In this document: positions 8,108 to 16,472 of the stretch, piece after piece
How the letters are laid out: each line of letters opens with the position of its first letter
Numbering within the stretch: position 1 is the stretch's first letter
Assembly (NCBI RefSeq): GCF_025231525.1
Contig: NZ_CP103057.1
Span: forward strand, 2,676,501 to 2,740,500
DNA from: Sphingomonas endolithica
GTDB lineage: Bacteria > Pseudomonadota > Alphaproteobacteria > Sphingomonadales > Sphingomonadaceae
Length of the DNA: 64,000 bases
Direction of reading: 5' to 3'
Notes under the pieces: model-generated
The model's database searches: none
Seen by the model: only the letters and a program-made list of their open reading frames with translations
Told to the model about the DNA's origin: nothing
Made by a program: the position numbers and the translations under genes

Positions 8108-9534
8108 ACCGCGGTACCGCCGACGGTAAGCCCGCTCATCAGCACGCTCGGCTGGCCGACGCCGGCGGGGACACTCTGCCCGCCTTTGCCGCACATGCCG
8201 ACGCCCTCGTCCAAGGCGAAATCATTGCCGATACCGATCACCTTGGTGAGGGCACTGGGGCCGTCGCCGATCAATGTCGCGCCCTTGATCGGGGCGCCGA
8301 GGCGGCCATTCTCGATCTTGTACGCCTCGGTGCAGCTGAACACGAACTTGCCCGAGACGATATCGACCTGCCCGCCGCCGAAGCTCTTGGCGAAGATGCC
8401 AATCTTCACGCGCGAGAGGAGTTCGGCGGGATCGTCGCGGCCGGCGCGCATGAAGGTGTTGGTCATCCGCGGCATCGGCGCATGCTGGAACGATTCGCGG
8501 CGGCCGTTGCCGGTCGGCGCGACGCCCATCAGCCGGGCGTTGAGGCGATCCTGGATATAGCCCTTGAGGATGCCGTCCTCGATCAGGATATTCTCCTGCG
8601 TCGGCGTGCCCTCGTCATCGATGCTGAGCGAGCCGCGGCGGTCGGCGATCGAGCCGTCGTCGATCACGGTGACGCCGGGCGCTGCAACGCGCTCGCCGAT
8701 CCGCCCGGAAAAGGCCGACGTGCCCTTGCGGTTGAAATCGCCTTCGAGGCCGTGGCCGATCGCCTCGTGCAGCAGGATGCCGGGCCAGCCCGGCCCGAGC
8801 AGCACGGTCATCTCGCCCGCCGGCGCGGCGACCGAATCGAGATTGACCACCGCCTGCGCCAGCGCCTCGTCGATCGCGCGGTTCCATGTCTCGGGCTGCA
8901 TCAGATCGTCATAGAGGTACCGACCGCCAAGCCCGAACGTGCCGGTCTCGCGCCGGCCGTTCTGCTCGACGACGATCGAGACGTTGAGACGCACCAGCGG
9001 GCGGATATCGGTGGCGACGAAGCCGTCGGCGCGGACGATCTCGACCACCGACCACGAGCCCATCAACGCGACCGACACCTGCGCGACACGCGGATCGCGG
9101 GCGCGGGCGGCGGCGTCGATCGTCTGGCACAGGTTCACCTTGTCGGCGAACGGCACCAGATCGAGCGGATCGGCATCGGTGTAGAGATGGCGGTTGGTGC
9201 CCTGCGGCGGCGGTGCCTTGGCCGCGGTCGACGGATCGATCAGCGCCATCGTCTCGCCGGCGCGCAGGATCGCCGCACCGCTCAGCTCATTGGCATGCGC
9301 GAAGGCGGTGGTCTCGCCCGACACCGCGCGCAGGCCGAAGCCGGATTGGGTATCGTAGCTCGCGGTCTTCAGCCGGCCATCGTCGAAGCCGAACGCTTCG
9401 GACTTGCGGTATTGGAGGTAGAGCTCGCCATCATCGGCCTTGCCGAGCACCTGCGCGGTAAGGCGCTGCGCCTCCGCGGGATCAAGCTGGCCATCATGGT
9501 AGAGGAATGCGCGGGGGTCTGTCGGGCTGGTCAT
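8104..9534 (-). CDS. tldD: Metalloprotease TldD
   Basis: TldD acts with TldE (PmbA) as a zinc protease complex that processes peptides such as microcin B17 and degrades antitoxin CcdA in enterobacteria. The zinc site HEAIGHGLEGDF is visible near residue 255, in the HExxxH form of the family. The C-terminal glycine-rich stretch GMCGKGGQSVPAGVGQP is also characteristic. The start at MTSPTDPRAF gives 476 residues, close to the usual length; 30 more residues are open upstream but are not family-like. No tldE is in the window. Confidence 0.93.
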   Translation of the reverse strand: MTSPTDPRAFLYHDGQLDPAEAQRLTAQVLGKADDGELYLQYRKSEAFGFDDGRLKTASYDTQSGFGLRAVSGETTAFAHANELSGAAILRAGETMALIDPSTAAKAPPPQGTNRHLYTDADPLDLVPFADKVNLCQTIDAAARARDPRVAQVSVALMGSWSVVEIVRADGFVATDIRPLVRLNVSIVVEQNGRRETGTFGLGGRYLYDDLMQPETWNRAIDEALAQAVVNLDSVAAPAGEMTVLLGPGWPGILLHEAIGHGLEGDFNRKGTSAFSGRIGERVAAPGVTVIDDGSIADRRGSLSIDDEGTPTQENILIEDGILKGYIQDRLNARLMGVAPTGNGRRESFQHAPMPRMTNTFMRAGRDDPAELLSRVKIGIFAKSFGGGQVDIVSGKFVFSCTEAYKIENGRLGAPIKGATLIGDGPSALTKVIGIGNDFALDEGVGMCGKGGQSVPAGVGQPSVLMSGLTVGGTAV

Positions 9535-9636
9535 GGGACAGAGATAGGGGTGGTCCCTGCCCGCGTAAATGGGCGCTCGCTCTGCCAATATGCCAAACGT
9601 CGCCCCGGACAGTTCCGGGTTCACGGGAAAACGACC

Positions 9637-10116
9637 TCAGCGCCCTGCCGGCAACCTATATGCTAGATCGTAGAGATGCTTGTCGTCCTTGATCTCGATC
9701 GTGAACGTGCCCGTAATCCCCTCCAGTGCGCCGGTGCCGCTATCGGGGGCGATGATCACCGACAGGTCGCTGCCGCCCGCCTTGGTCATCGTACCGCGGT
9801 GCAGCAGCAGGAAACCGCCGGCGTGGCCGTCGACGATGCCCCGAAACTGATCGATCGCGACATAGCCCGCCGCCTGGCCGGGCTTGGGCGTGCCGGCGGC
9901 GAGCATCGTGCCGGTCGCCGTGCCGGCCATGCCGCCGCTGAACGTCTTAACGATGCCCATCCGGCTGGTCGGCATGCCACCGGCCGGTGCATCCTGCGCC
10001 TCGGGCGTGATGACGACCTCGAACGTTCCGGCAGCGTGCTTCATCGCGGTTCCCTCAGGGGCAGGCGCGGCGCCGATCGCGGCGAGCAGGGCGATCGAGA
10101 ACGCCCAGCGACGCAT
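9637..10116 (-). CDS. Secreted DUF3224-like protein
   Basis: A 159-residue protein with a signal peptide (MRRWAFSIALLAAIGAAPAPEG). The mature part contains GTFEVVITP, SRMGIVKTFSGGMAGTATG, GYVAIDQFRGIVDGHAGGFLL and GTGALEGITGTFTIEI, which is the pattern of the DUF3224 beta-barrel family. It is likely periplasmic. Its ATG shares one base with the stop of the zinc-finger gene upstream, indicating coupling. Function unknown. Confidence 0.75.
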   Translation of the reverse strand: MRRWAFSIALLAAIGAAPAPEGTAMKHAAGTFEVVITPEAQDAPAGGMPTSRMGIVKTFSGGMAGTATGTMLAAGTPKPGQAAGYVAIDQFRGIVDGHAGGFLLLHRGTMTKAGGSDLSVIIAPDSGTGALEGITGTFTIEIKDDKHLYDLAYRLPAGR

Positions 10117-10349
10117 CAGATGCTGGCGCCGGACGGGATATCGCTCAGCGTGGATTGATCGACGCCGTCGGCCGGGCCGCCGATCAGCACGAAACGCCGA
10201 TCACAATAGCCGCAATCGATATAGCCATGTTCGTCGATCTCGAGAAAGACGCGCGGATGGCCGAGCGCTGCGCCGCCAGGGATGTCGGTGGCGCCATCGC
10301 AAGTGTTACGCCGATGGGAGACGCGGGTGATTTCTGGCGGGGCGATCAT
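10116..10349 (-). CDS. Zinc-finger (CHCC) domain protein
   Basis: A 77-residue protein starting MIAPPEITRVSHRRNTCDG. The metal ligands are the Cys of NTCDG, His of LGHPRVFLEID, and both Cys of GYIDCGYCDRRFVL, giving the C-H-C-C set of the zf-CHCC family, which includes the NDUFS6 subunit of respiratory complex I. Bacterial single-domain forms of this family are widespread in alphaproteobacteria. Longer upstream starts would run into the palindromic repeat at 10384 and are rejected. Confidence 0.85.
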   Translation of the reverse strand: MIAPPEITRVSHRRNTCDGATDIPGGAALGHPRVFLEIDEHGYIDCGYCDRRFVLIGGPADGVDQSTLSDIPSGASI

Positions 10350-10383
10350 GCGACTCGCGATAGCAAGGGTGGCGGAGGCAAAC

Positions 10384-10508
10384 AATCCTCCCCGGCACGG
10401 GGAGGTGGTAGCCGAAGGCTGACGGAGGGGGACCTCCCCAAGCGTAACGCTACCGGCCCGCCCCCTCCACCAGCTTCGCTGGTCCCCCTCCCCGTTCCGG
10501 GGAGGATT
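10384..10508. repeat. Intergenic palindromic repeat, CTCCCCG type
   Basis: An inverted repeat of about 125 bases lies between the divergent zinc-finger and ABC genes. The left arm starts AATCCTCCCCGGCACGGGGA and the right arm ends GTTCCGGGGAGGATT. Between them are secondary hairpins such as CCACCAGCTTCGCTGGT. The sequence is open in several frames but has no start or codon pattern of its own. Confidence 0.65.
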
Positions 10509-10547
10509 TGCGTTGCGCATCGCGGCTCAAGTCTTATTCCCTCCCGC

Positions 10548-11474
10548 ATGACCGAAGCCGCCACCAGCATCGCCAACCTCTGCAAGACGTACAGCGGCGG
10601 CAAGCGCGCGCTCGACGATGTGTCGTTCGAGGTACCGCGCGGCCAGATCTTCGGGCTGCTCGGGCCGAACGGCGCCGGCAAATCGACGCTGATCAATATC
10701 CTGGCCGGCCTGGTCAACAAGACCAGCGGTAGCGCCACGATCTGGGGCTTCGACATTGACGCGCACCCGCGCAACGCCAAGGCGTCGATCGGCATCGTCA
10801 ACCAAGAGATCCTGTTCGACCCGTTCTTCTCGCCGTTCGAAACGCTGGAGATCCAGGGTGGGCTGTACGGCGTGCCCAAGGCCAAGCGCCGCTCGATGGA
10901 ATTGCTGCGCGCGGTGCATCTCGAGGATAAGGCCAACGCCTACGCCCGTACCCTGTCGGGAGGCATGAAGCGGCGGCTGATGGTGGCCAAGGCGATGGTC
11001 CATTCGCCGCCCGTCCTGGTGCTCGACGAGCCGACGGCGGGTGTCGACATCGAATTACGCCAGCAGCTCTGGGCCTATGTGAAGAGCCTTAATATGCAGG
11101 GCGTGACGGTGGTGCTGACGACGCATTACCTGGAGGAAGCCGAGCAGCTCTGCGACCGGATCGCGATCATCAACCACGGCAAGCTGATCGCCAACAAGCC
11201 GACTCGCGAATTGGTCGGCATGGCGACCGAGAAACTGGTCGAGGTGACGGTGGATCGCGACGTGTTGGCGACGCCGGAGAATGCCTGCTTCCACAAGATC
11301 GAGCTGAAGGGCACGCGGACGCTGGCGATCACCTATGCCAAGGACAAGGTGAACGCCGGCGAGGTGCTGGGTGCGGTGCAGGCCGATGGCTATGGGATCG
11401 TCGATGTCTCGACTCGGGAAGCCGATCTAGAGGATGTGTTCCTCAATCTGACGCGCGCTGCGAACGCGGGCTGA
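10548..11474 (+). CDS. ABC transporter ATP-binding protein (DrrA/CcmA type)
   Basis: A 308-residue ATPase. It shows Walker A GPNGAGKST near residue 43, the LSGGMKRRL signature, Walker B VLVLDEPTAGVD and the switch His in LTTHYLEEAEQL. The domain order and the C-terminal 70-residue extension fit export ABC proteins that pair with a separate ABC-2 type permease. No permease is adjacent, so the partner must be elsewhere. The ATG at 10548 is chosen because the open frame upstream lies inside the palindromic repeat. Confidence 0.9.
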   Translation: MTEAATSIANLCKTYSGGKRALDDVSFEVPRGQIFGLLGPNGAGKSTLINILAGLVNKTSGSATIWGFDIDAHPRNAKASIGIVNQEILFDPFFSPFETLEIQGGLYGVPKAKRRSMELLRAVHLEDKANAYARTLSGGMKRRLMVAKAMVHSPPVLVLDEPTAGVDIELRQQLWAYVKSLNMQGVTVVLTTHYLEEAEQLCDRIAIINHGKLIANKPTRELVGMATEKLVEVTVDRDVLATPENACFHKIELKGTRTLAITYAKDKVNAGEVLGAVQADGYGIVDVSTREADLEDVFLNLTRAANAG

Positions 11475-11486
11475 CGCTGATTTGGA

Positions 11487-11602
11487 GTCGCAGTTCCCCG
11501 GCGGAGGCCGGGATCCAGTTACGATGGTCGATGTAACAAGGCGCGACTTTCGCCAACGACTGTCTCACGACTGGACCCCGGCCTTCGCCGGGGAGCTGCG
11601 AC
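11487..11602. repeat. Palindromic repeat with CCCCGGCCTTCGCCGGGG hairpin
   Basis: The outer arms are GTCGCAGTTCCCCGG and CCGGGGAGCTGCGAC, near perfect complements separated by about 85 bases. Inner hairpins are built on CCCCGG..CCGG..GG. Copies of the same core occur at 20792-20892 and 32315-32483 in this window, so it belongs to a dispersed family. Confidence 0.7.
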
Positions 11603-11626
11603 GGCGGATGGGATGAATATTCCCAG

Positions 11627-11788
11627 CTACCCCGCGCCGTTCAACTCGCGGGATCGTTTCGCCAGCTTGAGCGCCTCGTCGATCAGTTCGGCACTATGCG
11701 CTTCCTCCTTCACGGCGATGGCCAGGCAATTCAGGGCTTCTTGATGGAGGCGCGCAGCGCGGGAAGAGGGCTGGGCATTCTTGGTCAT
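11627..11788 (-). CDS. Small hypothetical protein
   Basis: A 53-residue frame starting MTKNAQPSSRAARLHQEALN and ending with LAKRSRELNGAG. It is predicted to be almost all helical, with an acidic-basic amphipathic pattern (EEAHSAELIDEALKLAKR). An alternative GTG lies three codons upstream. I do not recognise the family. The codon pattern and the lack of another gene in this gap support it being real. Confidence 0.5.
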   Translation of the reverse strand: MTKNAQPSSRAARLHQEALNCLAIAVKEEAHSAELIDEALKLAKRSRELNGAG

Positions 11789-11926
11789 TTTGGTCACGCC
11801 CGCCCAAAGCGCGGATCGATCGGACGTTCCACCGGTTCGTCGCTCGCGCGCCGATTTGCCTTCGGCGTCGGTTGAAGCGTAGGCGCATCGCGCAGCGCAA
11901 CATTGGCGCGGGCATTCGGAGTGAGC

Positions 11927-13534
11927 ATGGCGGGCAGTAGCGCAAACATGAGCGACGTGCTGATCATCGGCTCCGGCGCGGCCGGACTGACCGCGGCGCT
12001 CAACCTGGCCGATCGCTTCAAGGTGACCGTGCTCGCCAAGGGGCAGCTAAACGAAGGCTCCACCGCCTGGGCACAGGGCGGAATCGCTGCCGTGCTGGAG
12101 CCCGGCGATACGTTCGACAGCCATATCGAGGATACGATGATCGCCGGTGCGGGCCTCAACGACCGCGCCACCGTGGAATTCGTCGTCGAGGGCGCACCCG
12201 CCGCGATCGAGCGGCTGGCCGAGCTTGGCGTACCGTTCAACATGGAAGGCCCCGACGGACAGCGCGTGCGCCACCTGACGCGCGAGGGCGGGCATTCGCA
12301 CCGCCGCATCGCGCATGTCGACGACGCGACCGGCTGGGCAGTGCAGGAGGCGTTGCAGAATGCGGCGAGCGCACACCCCAACATCACGCTGGTGCCGGAC
12401 ATGGTGGCGATCGACCTTGCCACCGGCCGGCACGAGGAACGCTATTCGGGCGCCGGGCACGTCTGGGGCGTGTACGCGGTCAACCGCGCGAGCGGCAGCG
12501 TCGAACTGTACACCGCCCGCGCGACGATCCTGGCGACGGGCGGCGCGGGGCGCACCTATCTGTTCTCGACGGCGCCGCGGGGCGCGACCGGGGACGGCAT
12601 CGCCATGGCCTGGCGCGCGGGCGCGCGCGTCAGCAACATGGAGATGATGCAGTTCCACCCGACCTGCCTGTACCATCTGGAGGTCAAGAACTTCCTGATC
12701 ACCGAGGCGGTACGCGGCGAAGGCGGGCGATTGATCAACCCGACCACCGGCAAGCGTTTCATGACCTATTACGACGAGACGCGCATGGAACTGGCGCCGC
12801 GCGATATCGTCGCGCGGGCGATCGATGCCGAGATCAAGCGATACGGCCTGGACTATGTCCATCTCGACATCAGCCACATGCCGCCGGAATTCGTCACCCA
12901 TCACTTTCCAACGATCCACGAAAAGCTGATGCGGCTGGGCATCGACATGACCAAGGGGCCGATCCCGGTCGTCCCGGCCCAGCATTATACCTGCGGCGGG
13001 ATCGTCATCGATCTGGATGGCAGGACCGATCTGCCCGGGCTGTATGCGGCTGGGGAATGCAGCGAAAGCGGGCTGCACGGCGCCAATCGCCTGGCGTCCA
13101 ATTCGCTGCTGGAGTGCTTCGTGTTCGGCGAGGCGGCGGCCAAGCATATCGCCAAATGCTGGGACGAGCTGCCGCCGCCGCCGCCGATCCGCGCCTGGGA
13201 CGAGAGCCGCGTCGAAGATTCGGACGAGGAAGTCGTGATCAAGCAGAACTGGACCGAAATCCGGCGCTTCATGTGGAATTATGTCGGCATCGTCCGCACC
13301 ACCAAGCGCCTGGAGCGCGCCCAGCACCGCATCCGGCTGCTGACCGAGGAAGTGAACGATTACTACGGCCACTTCCGCGTCACGCCGGACCTGATCGAGC
13401 TGCGCAACCTGCTGCAGACGGCCGAGTTGATCGTGCGATCGGCACTGCATCGGCACGAGAGCCGCGGCTTGCATTACACGCTGGATTATCCGGAAACGCT
13501 GCCGGTTGCCGTCGATACCGTGCTCGTGCCGTAA
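11927..13534 (+). CDS. nadB: L-aspartate oxidase
   Basis: NadB oxidises L-aspartate to iminoaspartate, the first step of de novo NAD synthesis, using FAD. The FAD motif DVLIIGSGAAGLTAALNLAD lies at the N-terminus. STAWAQGGIAAVL, the substrate-site GGHSHRRIAH, the HPTCLYH segment and YTCGGIVIDL follow in the family order. The ATG at 11927 has GGAGTGAG a few bases upstream; ATG at 11948 is an alternative. Neither nadA nor nadC lies next to it. Confidence 0.95.
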   Translation: MAGSSANMSDVLIIGSGAAGLTAALNLADRFKVTVLAKGQLNEGSTAWAQGGIAAVLEPGDTFDSHIEDTMIAGAGLNDRATVEFVVEGAPAAIERLAELGVPFNMEGPDGQRVRHLTREGGHSHRRIAHVDDATGWAVQEALQNAASAHPNITLVPDMVAIDLATGRHEERYSGAGHVWGVYAVNRASGSVELYTARATILATGGAGRTYLFSTAPRGATGDGIAMAWRAGARVSNMEMMQFHPTCLYHLEVKNFLITEAVRGEGGRLINPTTGKRFMTYYDETRMELAPRDIVARAIDAEIKRYGLDYVHLDISHMPPEFVTHHFPTIHEKLMRLGIDMTKGPIPVVPAQHYTCGGIVIDLDGRTDLPGLYAAGECSESGLHGANRLASNSLLECFVFGEAAAKHIAKCWDELPPPPPIRAWDESRVEDSDEEVVIKQNWTEIRRFMWNYVGIVRTTKRLERAQHRIRLLTEEVNDYYGHFRVTPDLIELRNLLQTAELIVRSALHRHESRGLHYTLDYPETLPVAVDTVLVP

Positions 13535-13666
13535 TTCTTGGCGATTCAAGCGGTTAGCCCGAGTCGCTCCGCCGTATTTCAGCGACGGTTCATCGCAGCC
13601 ATGTCAAAGCCCGCTTTCCAACCATGCGCACCTGGTGAAGGTGATCGCCGGCGGGGAGTATCGGCG

Positions 13667-14758
13667 TTGAAATCGATGATGACGGACGGCAGCAGGCGCG
13701 CGGTGGCGATCGTAGGTATCGCGCTCGGCGTCGGATCCTGCGGCGGCGGGCATGGCGGGCAGGAGCGCGTCGCTGCCTTGCCCAAGCCGCTGTACCAGCT
13801 CGTCATCCCCGTGCCGCCCAAGGCGCGCGCCGTCGAGGCGCCGCAGGCATTGGCGGCGAACATCGCGATGCTCGGCGCGAACTTCCGTGGCAAGGTCGGC
13901 ATTGCGGTCAGGAGCGTCGACGAGGGTTGGGCGGTGCAGAGCCAGGGCAACATCCGGCTGCCGCAGCAGAGCGTGAGCAAATTGTGGGTTGCGATGACCG
14001 TGCTCGACCTGCGCGACCAGGGACGGCTGAAGCTCGACGACCCGATCACGGTGCGGACCGAGGACCTGACCTTGTTTCACCAGCCGGTCGCCGCGCTGAT
14101 CAAGGGTGACGGCTATCACACGACGGTCGGCGACTTGCTGCAGCGCGCGCTGACGATGAGCGACAACACGTGCAACGATCGGCTGCTGCAATATGTCGGT
14201 GGCCCGGGTGCGGTGCGTGCCTTCATCCAGCGCAAGAATTTAGGCGATATCCGCTTCGGGCCAGGCGAGCGGGCGTTGCAGAGCGGCACGGCGGGGCTGA
14301 CGTGGCGGCCCGAATACGCCTTTGGCGACGGCTTCAACCGCGCCCGCGCGGCGCTGCCCCGTGCCGATCGGCTGGCAGCATTCGACCGCTATGTCGGCGA
14401 TCCGCCAGACGGCGCGGCGCCTGCCGCCATCGCCGCTGCACTCGCGATGTTGAAGAAGGGCGATCTGCTGTCGAGGAGCTCGACCGACTATCTGATCGGC
14501 ACGATGCAATCGTCCAAGACCGGCAAGCAGCGCCTGCGCGGTGCGGTGCCGGCCGGCTGGAGCTTCGGGCACAAGACGGGCACGGGCCAGGATCTCGTCG
14601 GGCGTACCGCGGGGTATAACGATGTCGGCATCCTCACCGCGCCCGACGGCCGGAGCTACGCGCTGGCGGTAATGATCGGCGATACGCAGCGCCCGATCCC
14701 CGACCGGCAGGCATTGATGCAGGCGGTTGTCTCGGCGGTGGTGGTGAACCACCGCTAG
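13667..14758 (+). CDS. Class A beta-lactamase-like serine hydrolase, exported
   Basis: The protein has an N-terminal hydrophobic segment ending in VGSCGGG, which could be a lipobox. The serine hydrolase motifs are in order: SVSK (nucleophile Ser and Lys), SDN in TMSDNTCND, and KTG in FGHKTGTG. An omega-loop Glu is not in the usual place; GERALQ is the best candidate. The TTG start at 13667 sits behind GGGGAG at good spacing; ATG at 13676 or 13679 are alternatives. It may hydrolyse beta-lactams, or be a related peptidoglycan hydrolase; the sequence does not decide. Confidence 0.82.
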   Translation: MKSMMTDGSRRAVAIVGIALGVGSCGGGHGGQERVAALPKPLYQLVIPVPPKARAVEAPQALAANIAMLGANFRGKVGIAVRSVDEGWAVQSQGNIRLPQQSVSKLWVAMTVLDLRDQGRLKLDDPITVRTEDLTLFHQPVAALIKGDGYHTTVGDLLQRALTMSDNTCNDRLLQYVGGPGAVRAFIQRKNLGDIRFGPGERALQSGTAGLTWRPEYAFGDGFNRARAALPRADRLAAFDRYVGDPPDGAAPAAIAAALAMLKKGDLLSRSSTDYLIGTMQSSKTGKQRLRGAVPAGWSFGHKTGTGQDLVGRTAGYNDVGILTAPDGRSYALAVMIGDTQRPIPDRQALMQAVVSAVVVNHR

Positions 14759-14785
14759 ACGCCGACTCGTCATAACAGCGCGGGC

Positions 14786-16422
14786 TTGCCAGGGCTCGCG
14801 GCGACGACCGAGGCCGCCTGGGGAAAGTTGCTCAATCGTGTGGCCGCGGCGATGTTCGTGCTGCTGCTGCTGTCATTACTCGTTGGGCTGCTGCTGCCGG
14901 TATATACCGACGAGGTTGCGTGGCGCTTCCAGATCTCGCGCTATCTGCAGGACGGGGTGGACCGTTCGCTCGGCGAGACGTGCGGTGCGAACACCTGGGC
15001 GGCGCCGGCCCTTTTCATGTTGCCGTTGCGCGTGTTCAGCTCGGCAGTCACTGCCTGGCTGTCGGATCCGCTCTGGGTGCGGATCGCCGGCGTAGTGACG
15101 GCCATCGTTACGGTAGCCGGCATGGTGGCGTTCGTGCGGCAACAGGATGTGCGCAGCGCCCGGCGCGCGACAACCGAAATTCTCGTGCTTGCCCTGCTGG
15201 GTACCGGCGTGCTGCCGTTCCTTCTTGTCTGGAGCCGGCCGGACCAGCCGGTGTTGCTGGCAATGCTGGGCAGCCTCTTGCTGGCTTTTGTCGGTGATGG
15301 GGGCGGCGCAGCGTGTGAACCGGCGTGGCGCATCGCGGCATCGTGGTACTCGCGACGATTGCGTTCAGCTATCATCTAAAAGGCGTTTTCTACCTGCCGG
15401 CCTTCATGCTCGCACTGGTCGCCAGCGGCCGCGGCTGTGATAAATATCGATTACGGGCCGGCGCCATGGCGGTCTTGCTGCTGCTGGCCTTTTTTGGCTA
15501 CCGCTATTGGTCAGGCCGCTTTGACTGCCCCAACGATGCGATGGTGGCCGACAAGCTTGGGCACGAGAACGTGCTGGCCATGTTGAAAGGGGATGGCTGG
15601 GGTGCCGTCTTGGCGGCAGTGCCGATCATGATCGGCAACATGTCTCCAAGTGATTACCTGCACAATATCCTGCCTGCACATTCCTATATGTCGTCTTGGT
15701 TGCCGCCGGCACCGGACTCGGTCGCAGTGCTGAAACTATGGCGCGCCATCACGCTGTTCGCGTGGTACGTAGCCGCACAGATCGCCGCGGTGCTGATCTT
15801 CCTGTCGGGCCGCGATCGCTGGCCGCGGCGTTGGCCGCTTGTAGCGGCATTCGTGCTAGCCGGCTTGGCCACCGCTTGGGCGGCGCTGCAGAACAACAAG
15901 AATGCCTACGAAGCCACGGTCTACCTCCCGGTGCTGTTGCTGGCATTGGCATTTCTGTGGGCGGCGCCCCGAAGATACCGCTCGTGGCTCGCTGCCCCCG
16001 TGCTGCTCATCGCCTCCTTGTCCGCACTGAGCCAAGTGCTCCTCATCGGCAGCTACGCCGCGCCATTATGGGCAACGGTGCGCGGCGGCGGATATGTCGC
16101 CGGGCAGCCTTACTCGCTCAGCCCGTTTGCCTATCCGCGCGCGCGGATCCTGGCGGCAGGTGCCAAATGCGGTATCATTCAGCGTCCTGGGCTCAAGCGC
16201 GTATTGATTGATGATCTGACCTATTTCGCTTATGCGCAAAGCGCCATCCCGGTTCACCGATTGGGCATGCTGTCGGACTGGAACGGCTCGGCCGGCGATC
16301 CGATGGTGTGGATGCGGCGGCACGGCTCGCCCGGTGCGGTGCTCGCCTGTGCGTATATGCCGCCCAACATGCGCGCACGCGCGATCGCCAGCGGCGAGAT
16401 TTGCTGCGTTTCGACGCGCTGA
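14786..16422 (+). pseudogene. Multi-pass membrane protein (putative GT-C glycosyltransferase-like), frameshifted
   Basis: Two open frames shifted by one base make up one polytopic protein of about 545 residues. The first part has TM helices and the VYTDEVAWRFQ segment, like the acidic loop of GT-C type sugar transferases. It runs to about 15338. From there the second frame continues with IVVLATIAFSYHLKG and about seven more helices. Restoring one G at 15337-15338 joins AWRIA to GIVVLATIAF without a break. The lesion is either a real mutation or a sequencing error. Start uncertain: TTG at 14786 or GTG at 14840. Confidence 0.7.
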
Positions 16423-16472
16423 GGACACCGGATGGGTCGCGTTGGCAGAACGAGCCTGCTATCCACGCGCCC

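Noticed and set aside
12047..13549. A 500-codon minus-strand frame opposite nadB
   Set aside because: Shadow frame; nadB shows all catalytic motifs on the plus strand.
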